From contig NZ_CP119520.1 in NCBI RefSeq assembly GCF_029223865.1, positions 992,001-1,056,000 of the forward strand: a DNA stretch of 64,000 nt, read 5' to 3'. Of the stretch, positions 21,138 through 29,730 are shown one piece after another (position 1 is the stretch's first letter; each line of letters begins with the position of its first letter). Below the pieces are notes generated by a model that saw only the letters and a list, made by a program, of their open reading frames with translations, was not told the origin of the DNA and searched no databases. The stretch comes from Telluria mixta. GTDB taxonomy: Bacteria; Pseudomonadota; Gammaproteobacteria; Burkholderiales; Burkholderiaceae_D. Made by a program: the position numbers and the translations under genes.

Positions 21138-21701
21138 TTACTCCGCACGGTAGGTGAAGGTCTTCTTGTGCGAGGCCAGGCGCCAATCGGAGTTATTCAG
21201 GGCATCGACCTGGAGCGGCTTCAACAGGTATTCGCGGTCCATGAACATGCGCACGGTGGCATTGTAGGTCTCGCCCGGCTTGAGATCGCCCTTGCGGGCA
21301 ATCAGCCAGCGGGCCGGCGCCCGGATCGCGAGCAGCGCTTCGTCGAGCGTGTCGAAGTTCTGCTGGATGCTGCCGGGGGCGGAGACGTGATAGACCCGGA
21401 ACAGCACGTCGTAGTTCAGCTTGAGCGTGCGGCGCGAGGACACGGCATGGTCGTCGGTCCACCACCAGCGCGGCCGGGTCAGCTCGATCTCGGTGGTGAA
21501 CGACAGCGGCACGCCGTGCTGGATGGCCTGCTCGAGGCCGGGCGTCAGGTCGAACGAATACCTGGCGTCGAGACGGTAGCCATCGTCGGAAGCCTGGATA
21601 CTGGCGCGGGTGATTTCGATCCCTTCGGCCGCCTGCGCCGTGGCGCATGTCAATGCCAGCAGCAGCTGGCAGGCGAGGAGGAGGAAAAATCGTACAGTCA
21701 C
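21138..21701 (-). CDS. DUF4390 domain protein, exported
   Basis: The 187-residue protein has a signal peptide (MTVRFFLLLACQLLLALTCATAQA) and a beta-rich DUF4390 domain with WWWTDDHAVSSRRTLKLNYD near 78 and MFMDREYLLKPLQVD near 152. Function is unknown; in betaproteobacteria the family is usually encoded between rsmB and an NtrY-like kinase, as here, so it may be a periplasmic accessory to that sensor. The start is a GTG at 21701 with a poor ribosome-binding site, probably relying on read-through from rsmB 36 bases upstream. Confidence 0.82.
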   Translation of the reverse strand: MTVRFFLLLACQLLLALTCATAQAAEGIEITRASIQASDDGYRLDARYSFDLTPGLEQAIQHGVPLSFTTEIELTRPRWWWTDDHAVSSRRTLKLNYDVLFRVYHVSAPGSIQQNFDTLDEALLAIRAPARWLIARKGDLKPGETYNATVRMFMDREYLLKPLQVDALNNSDWRLASHKKTFTYRAE

Positions 21702-21737
21702 TAGGGCCAGAGCCTTAAAAAGCGTTGTCGGGATTGC

Positions 21738-23306
21738 TCACGCTCCGGCCTTCTGGAATAGGGCGTAGAACAGACCGTCATGATCCTGCCCGGCGCCACT
21801 TCGAGGAAGCAGTTGGCCCGGCGCATCGAGACGGACCGCACCGTGGCGCGCCGCGAAGGCGGCGGCCTGCGCTTCCGATTCCTGCGGCCAGAGCGAACAT
21901 GTCACGAACAGCAATTTACCATCGGGCCGCAGCATCTGCCAAAGATTGTCGAGTATTTTGCTGGAAAGTGTTGCAAGTTGGTGGGTGTCACTCTTGCGTC
22001 GTAACCAGCGGATATCCGGGTGGCGGCGGACGATGCCGGAGGCCGTGCACGGCACGTCGGCGAGGATACGATCGTATTGACGACCATCCCACCAATCCGT
22101 CGCTTCCGCCGCGCCCGCCTTGACGGTCGCGGACAGGCCCAGGCGCTGCAGATTCTGGTCCACGCGCATGAGGCGGCGCGCGTCGGCATCCAGCGCCGTC
22201 AGGTCGACGTCGGCCGTCTCCAGGATGTGTCCGCTCTTGCCGCCCGGGGCCGCGCAGGCGTCCAGCACGCGCATGCCGTCTTTCAGGTCGAGCAGCGGCG
22301 CGGCCAGCTGGGCACCCGCGTCCTGCACGGAGACAAGGCCGTCGGCAAAGCCGGGGATCTGCGCCACGTTAACGGCCTGGGCCAGGCGCACGGCGCTCGG
22401 CCCCACCTGCTCCGCGCGCATGCCGGCCGCGGCCAGCGTTTTCAGATAGGTGTCGACGTCCGTCTTGCGGCGGTTCACGCGCAGGGTCAGCGGCGGCTGG
22501 CGGTTGCCCGCCTGGAGGATCGCCTGCCAGTCGGCCGGGTACGCGGTGCGCACCGAGTCGATCCACCACTGCGGATAATTCCACTGGGCGACCTGGTCAC
22601 GCAGCGCGGCGGCGACCAGTTGCTCGCGCTCGCGCAGGAAGCGGCGCAGCACGGCGTTCACCATCGCCCTCGCGTGCGCGAAATCCGGGTGGGCGGAGCT
22701 GGCGAAGACCGCCTGGTCGACGACTGTGAAGGCTTCATAAGGCGGCTCGCTGCCTTCGGGCGGATCGAGCAGCGCCAGCGCGCATTCCAGCAGGCCGGCC
22801 AGCATGGCGGGTTCGGGCGCCTTGCTCGTCATCATGCCCAGCAGGATGCCGCTGCGGCCCAGCTGGCGCATGGCGCGGTAGGCGATGTCCTGGATGGCGC
22901 CGCGCGCCTGCGGTGGGGCGTCGTACGCCTGGAACACCTCGGCCAGCGCCTGCGGGAGCGCCGTGCCGGCGCGCACGCGCGCGAGGCTGCTCGCCGCGCC
23001 CAGCAGGGCGAACGCGAGGGAATCGGTGCGCAGGTCGGGACTGTAATCGAGCTGGACGTGGGCCTTGACCTCATGGCTGTGACGCAGGCGCGCGCCCTCG
23101 TCCTTGGGACGGGACGGCGCATAGCCGGCGTCGCGCGGGGCCGGTTCGACCGGTTGCGTACCGCGCGGCGGCGTGCCGCCAGGGCCGCGCGGGGCGGTCT
23201 GTCCCTTGCCAGGTGCGCCACCAGGCCGGGCCGGGCCGGCCTTTTTGCCGCCGTTGCGGCCGCCGGCCTTGGGTTTGAGAGTGAGCGTCGGGCGCTTTTC
23301 GGTCAT
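21738..23306 (-). CDS. rsmB: 16S rRNA (cytosine-967-C5)-methyltransferase RsmB
   Basis: RsmB methylates C967 of 16S rRNA using AdoMet. The 522 residues comprise a basic, Pro/Gly/Lys-rich N-terminal extension (about 1-90) that is absent from the E. coli enzyme, a NusB-like RNA-binding domain (about 95-230) and the methyltransferase domain. The latter has DACAAPGGKSGH near 345, the first cysteine in DVPCTASGIVRRHPDI near 418, and the TCSLWPQE motif near 470. The ATG at 23306 begins MTEKRPTLTLKPK. It is the first gene of rsmB-DUF4390-ntrY-ntrX. Confidence 0.93.
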   Translation of the reverse strand: MTEKRPTLTLKPKAGGRNGGKKAGPARPGGAPGKGQTAPRGPGGTPPRGTQPVEPAPRDAGYAPSRPKDEGARLRHSHEVKAHVQLDYSPDLRTDSLAFALLGAASSLARVRAGTALPQALAEVFQAYDAPPQARGAIQDIAYRAMRQLGRSGILLGMMTSKAPEPAMLAGLLECALALLDPPEGSEPPYEAFTVVDQAVFASSAHPDFAHARAMVNAVLRRFLREREQLVAAALRDQVAQWNYPQWWIDSVRTAYPADWQAILQAGNRQPPLTLRVNRRKTDVDTYLKTLAAAGMRAEQVGPSAVRLAQAVNVAQIPGFADGLVSVQDAGAQLAAPLLDLKDGMRVLDACAAPGGKSGHILETADVDLTALDADARRLMRVDQNLQRLGLSATVKAGAAEATDWWDGRQYDRILADVPCTASGIVRRHPDIRWLRRKSDTHQLATLSSKILDNLWQMLRPDGKLLFVTCSLWPQESEAQAAAFAARHGAVRLDAPGQLLPRSGAGQDHDGLFYALFQKAGA

Positions 23307-23393
23307 GGCAAATCGATCAATGCATAAAGACGCACATTGTAACGGTTACGCGTTGCGCAGGCTTAAGCGAGGCTTGTGCCCGCGTCCCCGGAT

Positions 23394-23423
23394 GGTTTGC
23401 GCGGTCCGGCAAACCAGTATAAT
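23394..23423 (+). promoter_or_regulatory. Candidate argS promoter with an inverted repeat
   Basis: TATAAT at 23418-23423 follows a -35-like TTTGCG (23396-23401) after 16 bases. The pair GGTTTGC (23394-23400) and GCAAACC (23409-23415) forms a 7-bp inverted repeat that covers the -35 and most of the spacer, so a repressor site is possible. The expected transcript would carry a leader of about 60 bases before the argS ATG. Confidence 0.45.
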
Positions 23424-23490
23424 GATCGCTTAGCCTGCCAGTGGCACTGCCACCGCGCCGCACCGTCCATTATATTTTCGACCACAGTTC

Positions 23491-25203
23491 ATGCTCGCCC
23501 AACAAAAACAAGAGATCGTTGCCCTGTTCCAGGCCGCATTGGCCCCCATCGTCGCCGGCAGCGACCTCTCTCCAAACGTCGTCCTGGAGCGCCCGCGCGA
23601 TCCGTCGCACGGCGACATCGCCTGCAACATCGCCATGCAGCTGGCCAAGCCGCTGAAAACGAACCCGCGCGAACTGGCCACCCGCCTCGTCGCCGCGCTG
23701 CTGGCCGATCCGAAGGCAGCGGGCCTCGTGGAATCGGCCGACGTGGCCGGCCCGGGCTTCATCAACCTGCGCGTGGCAGCCGCCGCCAAGCAGTCCGTCG
23801 TGCGCTCCGTGCTGCAGCAGGGCGACGCCTTCGGCCGCGGCGAGTCGGGCCATGACCACCACGTGATCATCGAATTCGTGTCGGCCAACCCGACCGGCCC
23901 CCTGCACGTCGGCCACGGCCGCCAGGCGGCGCTGGGCGACGCGCTGTCGTCGCTGTTCGAATCGCAGGGCCACCAGGTCACGCGCGAGTTCTATTACAAC
24001 GACGCCGGCGTGCAGATCCTGACCCTGGCCAACTCGGTCCAGGCCCGTGCGCGCGGTTTCCGTCCGGGCGACATCGAATGGCCGGAATCGGCCTACAACG
24101 GCGATTACATCCAGGACATCGCCGACGACTTCCTCGCCAGGAAGACCGTGTCGGCCAGCGACGGCCAGCCCGCCACCGGCAGCGGCGACACGAACGACAT
24201 CGAATCGATCCGCCGCTTCGCCGTCACGTACCTGCGCAACGAGCAGGACCAGGATCTGCAGGCGTTCGGGGTCAGGTTCGACAACTATTATCTCGAGTCC
24301 TCGCTGTACACCGACGGCAAGGTCGAGGCGGCCGTGCAGGCCCTGGTCGACGCCGGCGTGACCTACGAGCAGGACGGCGCCCTGTGGCTCAAGACGACGG
24401 ACTACGGCGACGACAAGGACCGCGTGATGCGCAAGTCCGACGGCACGTACACGTACTTCGTGCCGGACGTGGCGTACCACATCCAGAAATTCAAGCGCGG
24501 CTTCGACCAGGCCATCAACATCCAGGGCAGCGACCACCACGGCACCATCGCCCGCGTGCGCGCCGGCCTGCAGGCCGTGAACATCGGCATCCCGCAGGGC
24601 TATCCCGACTACGTGCTGCACAAGATGGTCACCGTCATGAAGAACGGCGAGGAGGTCAAGATCTCCAAGCGCGCCGGTTCGTACGTGACGGTGCGCGACC
24701 TGATCGAATGGTCGGGCAACGGCGACGTGACCCGCGGCCGCGACGCCGTGCGCTTCTTCCTCATCTCGCGCAAGGCCGACACGGAATTCGTGTTCGACGT
24801 CGACGTCGCCCTCGCCACCAACGACGAGAACCCCGTGTACTACGTGCAGTACGCCCACGCGCGCATCTGCTCGGCCCTCGCGAACTGGGGCGGCGATGTC
24901 GCCCAGCTGGCCAACGTCGACCTGTCCCCGCTGACGAATGCGCACGAATCCGGCCTGCTGGCGAAGCTGTCGACGTACCCGGAGATGCTGCAGCGCGCGC
25001 TCGTCGAGCTGGGCCCGCACCAGGTCGCGTTCTACCTGCGCGAACTGGCCGGCGAACTGCACAGCTATTACTTCGCGCACAAGTGGCTGCTCGACGACGA
25101 CGAGCCGACCAAGCTCGCGCGCCTCGCGCTGGCAGCCGCCATCCGCCAGGTGCTGCGCAACGGCCTGGCCCTGATCGGCGTCTCGGCGCCGGAGAAGATG
25201 TAA
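23491..25203 (+). CDS. argS: Arginyl-tRNA synthetase
   Basis: ArgRS attaches arginine to its tRNA. The 570-residue class I enzyme has the N-terminal Arg-S additional domain (about 1-100), [14 protein letters not shown] with the HIGH-type HVGH at 139-142, the KMSKS-type loop VKISKRAG near 390, and the C-terminal DALR anticodon-binding domain with YVQYAHARI near 450. Length fits the family. It leads a run of closely spaced genes on the plus strand; the SPOR gene begins 26 bases after its stop. Confidence 0.96.
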   Translation: MLAQQKQEIVALFQAALAPIVAGSDLSPNVVLERPRDPSHGDIACNIAMQLAKPLKTNPRELATRLVAALLADPKAAGLVESADVAGPGFINLRVAAAAKQSVVRSVLQQGDAFGRGESGHDHHVIIEFVSANPTGPLHVGHGRQAALGDALSSLFESQGHQVTREFYYNDAGVQILTLANSVQARARGFRPGDIEWPESAYNGDYIQDIADDFLARKTVSASDGQPATGSGDTNDIESIRRFAVTYLRNEQDQDLQAFGVRFDNYYLESSLYTDGKVEAAVQALVDAGVTYEQDGALWLKTTDYGDDKDRVMRKSDGTYTYFVPDVAYHIQKFKRGFDQAINIQGSDHHGTIARVRAGLQAVNIGIPQGYPDYVLHKMVTVMKNGEEVKISKRAGSYVTVRDLIEWSGNGDVTRGRDAVRFFLISRKADTEFVFDVDVALATNDENPVYYVQYAHARICSALANWGGDVAQLANVDLSPLTNAHESGLLAKLSTYPEMLQRALVELGPHQVAFYLRELAGELHSYYFAHKWLLDDDEPTKLARLALAAAIRQVLRNGLALIGVSAPEKM

Positions 25204-25229
25204 GCGTTTTATCTACACACCCGTACTAC

Positions 25230-25943
25230 ATGACCGCTTTCCGTAATCGCTCGCAATCATCCTTCACGCGCCAGCGGGGCAGCACGCTCACTGGCCTCAT
25301 CATCGGCCTGATCGTCGGCCTGGGCATCGCGGTCGCGGTCGCGCTGACCATCACCAAGGGCGCCTCGCCGTTCACCGACAAGACGGTGAAAGCGGGCCGC
25401 CCGGCCGATCCCGCGCCGGGCCAGGCCCAGGACCCGAACAAGCCGATGTACGCCAACCGCGACGCCGCGCGCGTGGCGAACAAGGAGATCGCGGAAAAGG
25501 CCGCCGCGCGTTCCGGCGGCAACGACGCCGCGCCGGAGCCGGCGCCGGCACCGGCCGCCAGGCCGGCTGACGCCGATCCTCTGGGCAAGGCCATCGCCGC
25601 GATGAAGGAGCCGGCACCGGCCCCCGCAAAGGTCGAACCGAAGCCGGAGACGCGCGTTGCAGCAGCTGCGCCTGCGGCCACGCCGGCACCGGCTGCTGCC
25701 GCCGGTGAGTACATCTATTACCTGCAGGCGGGCGCGTTCCGCGACCTGTCGGATGCGGAAGCGACCCGCGCCAAGCTCGCGCTGCTCGGCTTCGAAGCGG
25801 CGATCAGCGACCGCACGAGCGACAGCGGCGTGCTGCACCGCGTGCGCATCGGCCCGTACAACCAGGTCGAAGCCATGAACAAGGCGCGCGCCAAGCTGCT
25901 CGACAGCGGCGTCGACGTCGCCATCGTGCGTAACCAACGTTAA
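25230..25943 (+). CDS. SPOR-domain membrane protein, FtsN-like
   Basis: The 237-residue protein has a short basic cytoplasmic tail, one membrane helix (STLTGLIIGLIVGLGIAVAV, about 18-38), a long Pro/Ala/Lys-rich periplasmic linker, and a C-terminal SPOR domain (YYLQAGAFRDLSDAEAT onward, about 166-237). SPOR domains bind glycan strands without stem peptides at the division septum, so a role in cell division like FtsN is likely. The ATG at 25230 starts MTAFRNRS; the upstream open frame shadows argS. The argS-SPOR-dsbA order is common in Burkholderiales. Confidence 0.87.
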   Translation: MTAFRNRSQSSFTRQRGSTLTGLIIGLIVGLGIAVAVALTITKGASPFTDKTVKAGRPADPAPGQAQDPNKPMYANRDAARVANKEIAEKAAARSGGNDAAPEPAPAPAARPADADPLGKAIAAMKEPAPAPAKVEPKPETRVAAAAPAATPAPAAAAGEYIYYLQAGAFRDLSDAEATRAKLALLGFEAAISDRTSDSGVLHRVRIGPYNQVEAMNKARAKLLDSGVDVAIVRNQR

Positions 25944-25952
25944 GGGGTCGCG

Positions 25953-26630
25953 ATGTCTCTGACGCGCCGTCTGTTCTGCACCGCCCTCCTCGGCCTAGCG
26001 GCCGGATTCACCACGCTGTCCGCATCGGCCGCCGACCCGCAGGCCGGGTCGCAATACCTCGTGCTGCCTTCCGTGCAGCCGACCGATACCGGCGCAAAAG
26101 TCGAAGTCATCGAGTTCTTCGCCTATTACTGCCCGCACTGCTACGCGTTCGAGCCCACGCTCGAAGCGTGGGTGAAAAAACAGGGCGACAACATCGTGTT
26201 CAAGCGCGTGCACATCCAGGGCGGCGCCAGCGTGCTGCCGCAGCAGCGCCTGTTCTACACGCTGGACGCGATGGGCCTGCTGAACCAGTACCACCAGAAG
26301 GTGTTCGACGCCATGCACCAGCAGCATCTGCGCCTGTCCAGCGACGAGCAGGTGTTCGACTGGGTGGCGCAAAACGGCATCGACCGCGCGAAGTTCGTCG
26401 ACACGTACCGCTCGTTCGGCATCCAGGCCAGGCTGCGCCGAGCCGCCGCGATGATGGATGCGTACGGCGTGGACCGCTGGCCGCTCGTCGTCGTCGACGG
26501 CCGCTTCGTCACGTCGCCGTCGCACGCGGGCGCGGGCGCGCCCGAGGGCACGACCGAAGCCCAGCAACAGCAGACGGCCCTGCAAGTGATGGACTTCCTC
26601 GTCGCGAAAGCGAAAGCGGACAAGAAATGA
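25953..26630 (+). CDS. dsbA: Thiol:disulfide interchange protein DsbA
   Basis: DsbA introduces disulphide bonds into periplasmic proteins. The 225-residue precursor has a signal peptide (MSLTRRLFCTALLGLAAGF, cleavage near ASA-AD) and the thioredoxin-fold active site CPHC at 60-63 within FFAYYCPHCYAFEP. The cis-proline loop is WPLVVVDGRF near 173 where E. coli has VPTFVV-type residues. The ATG at 25953 follows the SPOR gene by 9 bases, and the stop overlaps the next ATG by 4 bases. Confidence 0.94.
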   Translation: MSLTRRLFCTALLGLAAGFTTLSASAADPQAGSQYLVLPSVQPTDTGAKVEVIEFFAYYCPHCYAFEPTLEAWVKKQGDNIVFKRVHIQGGASVLPQQRLFYTLDAMGLLNQYHQKVFDAMHQQHLRLSSDEQVFDWVAQNGIDRAKFVDTYRSFGIQARLRRAAAMMDAYGVDRWPLVVVDGRFVTSPSHAGAGAPEGTTEAQQQQTALQVMDFLVAKAKADKK

Positions 26631-27421
26631 CCGCTGCGCGGAGCCGCCGGCTGCGCGTATTCATCACGGGCGCGTCCAGCGGCATCGGTGCCGCCCTGGC
26701 GCGCGAGTATGCGGCGCGCGGCGCCGTCCTCGGCCTGCTCGGCCGCCGCGAGGATGCCCTGCGCGCGCTGGCCGCTTCTCTGCCCGCCTTCGGCGATCAT
26801 CACATCTACACCGTCGACGTGACGGACCATGCTGCACTGGCCGCGGCCGCCGCCGACTTCATCGCGCGTGAAGGCGGCGCCGACGTCGTCATCGCCAGCG
26901 CCGGCGTGTCGGCCGGCACGCTGACGGAACGGCCCGGCGATTTGTCCCAGTTCGCCGAGATCTTCGCCATCAACGTGACGGCCACCGTCGCCACGTTCGC
27001 GCCGTTCGTCGATGCCATGAAAAACGACACCGGGCCGCGCCGCCTCGTCGCCATCGGCAGCGTGGCCGGCATCCGCGGCATGAAAGGCGCCGGCGCCTAT
27101 TGCGCGTCGAAGTCCGCCATACACGCCTATGCGGAATCGCTCCGCCTCGAACTGCAACCCCACGGTATCCGGGTCGTGACCATCGCGCCCGGCTACATCG
27201 ACACCCCGATGACCCGCCTGAACCGTTTTCCCATGCCCTTCCTGATGCCCGTGGACCGCTTCGCGGCCGCGGCCGCCCGCGCCATCGACGCCGGCACGAG
27301 CTACCGCGTGATCCCGTGGCCGATGGGCGTCGTCGCCAAGATCCTGCGCCTGCTGCCCAACGTCCTGTTCGATGCGCTGTTCACGCACGCGCCGACCAAA
27401 TCCGGCAAGGTGGCGCCATGA
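26627..27421 (+). CDS. Short-chain dehydrogenase/reductase
   Basis: The 264-residue SDR has the classical cofactor motif TGASSGIGAALA (near 14-25), an NxxAT-like segment, the catalytic Ser in AIGSVAGIRG, and YCASK with the catalytic Tyr and Lys near 158-162. It continues with PGYIDTPMT. A hydrophobic C-terminal stretch (PWPMGVVAKILRLLPNVLFDALF) suggests membrane contact. The substrate cannot be told from sequence. It overlaps dsbA and birA by 4 bases each, so it is firmly inside the operon. The family resembles YbbO/DltE-like SDRs. Confidence 0.85.
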   Translation: MTAARSRRLRVFITGASSGIGAALAREYAARGAVLGLLGRREDALRALAASLPAFGDHHIYTVDVTDHAALAAAAADFIAREGGADVVIASAGVSAGTLTERPGDLSQFAEIFAINVTATVATFAPFVDAMKNDTGPRRLVAIGSVAGIRGMKGAGAYCASKSAIHAYAESLRLELQPHGIRVVTIAPGYIDTPMTRLNRFPMPFLMPVDRFAAAAARAIDAGTSYRVIPWPMGVVAKILRLLPNVLFDALFTHAPTKSGKVAP

Positions 27422-28182
27422 ACGCCGATCGCATCATGGCGCTGTCGCGGACCGGCGTCGCCGTCGAAGTGGTGGCGCAAACGGGATCGACGAACGCCGA
27501 CCTGCTGGCGCGCGCGCCGCAGTTGACGGCACCCGTGCTGCTCGTTGCCGAACACCAGACGGCGGGGCGCGGCCGCGCGGGCCGCAGCTGGCTGTCCGAA
27601 CCCGGCCACTCGCTGACGTTCTCGCTCGCGTGGCGTTTCGCCGGCGGCCTGCGCGGCTTGGCCGGCCTGCCGCTCGCGATCGGCGTTGCGCTGGCGGAGA
27701 CGCTCGGCAAGCTTGGCCAACCCGTGCAGCTGAAGTGGCCGAACGACGTGCTCAAGGATGGCGACAAACTGGCCGGCATTCTCGTCGAAACGCAGGTGGC
27801 GGCGGACGGCGCCGCGTGGACCATCGTCGGCATCGGCGTGAACCTCGTGATGCCGGACGCACTCGAAGACAGGATCGGTCGCAGCGCCGCCGCGATGCCG
27901 TGGCTCGCGCGCATGGACCGCGACGAGCTGATGGCCGCGCTGCTCGACGGCCTGGCCGAGACCCTGGCGCTGTTCGCACGCGACGGCTTCAGCGCCTTCG
28001 TCGCGCGCTGGAACGTGCTGCACGCGTGGCAGGGCCGGCCGGTCGTCCTGCTCGACCGCGGCGAGGTCCAGCACGAGGGTCTCGCTGCCGGCGTCGACGA
28101 CACGGGCCGCCTGCTGCTCGACACGGCGGCGGGACGCGTGACGATCGTCGCGGGCGACGTGTCGCTGCGCACCAGGGATTGA
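27418..28182 (+). CDS. birA: Biotin--[acetyl-CoA-carboxylase] ligase, monofunctional
   Basis: BirA attaches biotin to the carrier protein of acetyl-CoA carboxylase. The 254 residues hold the catalytic domain with STNADLL near 23, the biotinyl-AMP loop AGRGRAGR near 48, and LKWPNDVLKDGDKLAGILVE near 102. The C-terminal small SH3-like domain is present (VVLLDRGEVQHEG). There is no N-terminal helix-turn-helix domain, so unlike E. coli BirA it should not repress transcription. It overlaps the SDR stop by 4 bases and is followed after 16 bases by coaX. Confidence 0.93.
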   Translation: MNADRIMALSRTGVAVEVVAQTGSTNADLLARAPQLTAPVLLVAEHQTAGRGRAGRSWLSEPGHSLTFSLAWRFAGGLRGLAGLPLAIGVALAETLGKLGQPVQLKWPNDVLKDGDKLAGILVETQVAADGAAWTIVGIGVNLVMPDALEDRIGRSAAAMPWLARMDRDELMAALLDGLAETLALFARDGFSAFVARWNVLHAWQGRPVVLLDRGEVQHEGLAAGVDDTGRLLLDTAAGRVTIVAGDVSLRTRD

Positions 28183-28198
28183 TCTGCGGGAGAACGTG

Positions 28199-28963
28199 AT
28201 GCTATTGCTCGTCGATGCAGGGAACACGAGAATCAAATGGGCGATCGCGGCGCCTGACGCCGCGCCGGGCGACTGGACCGCGCACGGCGCCGTGCCGCAT
28301 GCGGAACTGGAGCGTCTGCAGGCCGCCTGGGCGGGCCAGGGTCTCACGCGCGCAATCGTCTCGAACGTGGCGGGCCCTGCGATGCAGGCCCAGCTGACCG
28401 CCCTGCTCGCGCCGCTGCTGCCCGCACCGCCGGCATGGTTTACGTCGCGCGCCGGGCTGGCAGGCCTGCGCAACCGCTACCGCAATCCCACGCAACTGGG
28501 CAGCGACCGCTTCGCCGCCGCCCTCGGCGCACGCAGCCTCGCACCCGGCAAGAACCTCGTCGTGGCCACGTGCGGCACGGCGACGACGGTGGATGCCGTC
28601 AGCGCCGCAGGCGACTTTCTCGGGGGGATGATCCTGCCGGGCCTGGGCCTGATGCTGGGCGCGCTGGCACGCGGCACGGCCCAGCTGCCGCAGGTGGGAC
28701 CGGGCGCGAATGGTTTTGCAGCCCCGCCGACGTTCGCCGACCACACGAGCGACGCCATCCTGTCCGGCTGCCTGGCCGCGCAGGCGGGCGCGATCGAACG
28801 CGCCTGCGCGGCACTGCCGGCCGACCTGTGCATCGTCTCCGGCGGCGCGGCGGCCAGCGTGGCCCCGCTGCTGTCCGTCCCGCACTGGATGCTGGATAAT
28901 ATTGTCCTGGTGGGCCTGCACGCGGCCGCACCTTCGCTCGATTCCAACCCCGCGTCTACTTGA
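28199..28963 (+). CDS. coaX: Type III pantothenate kinase
   Basis: CoaX phosphorylates pantothenate as the first step of coenzyme A synthesis. The 254-residue protein shows the ASKHA-fold motifs DAGNTRIKWAI (about 6-16), TQLGSDRFAAALGA near 101 with the substrate-binding GxDR, and CGTATTVDAVSA near 125. GGGAG precedes the ATG at 28199 by 7 bases; a GTG at 28196 is the alternative. birA-coaX pairing is common in betaproteobacteria. The next gene begins 8 bases after its stop. Confidence 0.95.
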   Translation: MLLLVDAGNTRIKWAIAAPDAAPGDWTAHGAVPHAELERLQAAWAGQGLTRAIVSNVAGPAMQAQLTALLAPLLPAPPAWFTSRAGLAGLRNRYRNPTQLGSDRFAAALGARSLAPGKNLVVATCGTATTVDAVSAAGDFLGGMILPGLGLMLGALARGTAQLPQVGPGANGFAAPPTFADHTSDAILSGCLAAQAGAIERACAALPADLCIVSGGAAASVAPLLSVPHWMLDNIVLVGLHAAAPSLDSNPAST

Positions 28964-28971
28964 GGACACTC

Positions 28972-29730
28972 GTGCTACGACTCGCCTTCTGGTCCCTGCT
29001 GTTCCTGAACGCCGCCCTGTTCGCGTACGCCCAGGGCCTGCTCGGCACCGCCAGGAGCAATGAGCACGAACCGGCGCGCCTGAAGCGCCAGTTCAACACG
29101 GCCAAGATGACCTTGTTGACGCGCGACCAGGCCGAGGCCGCCGCGAAGGCTGCCGCGCCGCCGGCGGGTGGCGATGCGGTGGAAAGCGCAGCGTCGGCAA
29201 GCGCGGCCGCAAGCGCGCCTGCCGTCGTGGCCACCGGTGCCGTGCCCACCCCTGCGCCGGCACCCGCCTTCGCCTGCACGGAAATCGGCCCGTTCGATTC
29301 GGCCGACGCCCGCCGCTTCGAAGCGCGCCTGGCCGCGCTCGACCTCGGCGACCGCCAGTCGCGCCAGACGATCCAGGCCCAGGACGTCAGCAGCTGGCTC
29401 GTGCACATCCCGTCGCAAGGCACCAAGGAAGCCGCCGACAAGAAGGCCGCCGAACTGCGCAACCTGGGCGTGACCAATTTCTACGTCATCAACAACGACA
29501 CCCCTTTGAAATACGCGATCTCGCTGGGCGTGTTCAAGACCGAAAGCGGCGCCCAGGCGATGCTCGCGCAACTGGGCAAGCAGGGCGTACACTCGGCCCG
29601 CATCGCGCCGCGTGGGCCGCAGACCAACCATTACGTCTACCGCGTACGCAGCATCGATGCCGCGACCCGCAAGCGCATCGAAGGCTATGCGGAGCGCTAT
29701 GAAGGTGCGGACGTCAAGAGCTGCGGGTGA
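28972..29730 (+). CDS. SPOR-domain protein, last gene of the argS operon
   Basis: The 252-residue protein begins with an uncleaved membrane segment (LRLAFWSLLFLNAALFAYA, residues 2-20). A linker rich in Ala/Pro follows (about 60-100), then a SPOR-type C-terminal region (SSWLVHIPSQGTKEAADKK, and YAISLGVFKTESGAQAML, about 130-215). It likely binds peptidoglycan in the periplasm. GAGG lies 6 bases before the GTG at 28972, so this start is preferred over a TTG at 28960 that would overlap coaX. The last 17 bases overlap lpxD on the other strand. Confidence 0.8.
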   Translation: MLRLAFWSLLFLNAALFAYAQGLLGTARSNEHEPARLKRQFNTAKMTLLTRDQAEAAAKAAAPPAGGDAVESAASASAAASAPAVVATGAVPTPAPAPAFACTEIGPFDSADARRFEARLAALDLGDRQSRQTIQAQDVSSWLVHIPSQGTKEAADKKAAELRNLGVTNFYVINNDTPLKYAISLGVFKTESGAQAMLAQLGKQGVHSARIAPRGPQTNHYVYRVRSIDAATRKRIEGYAERYEGADVKSCG

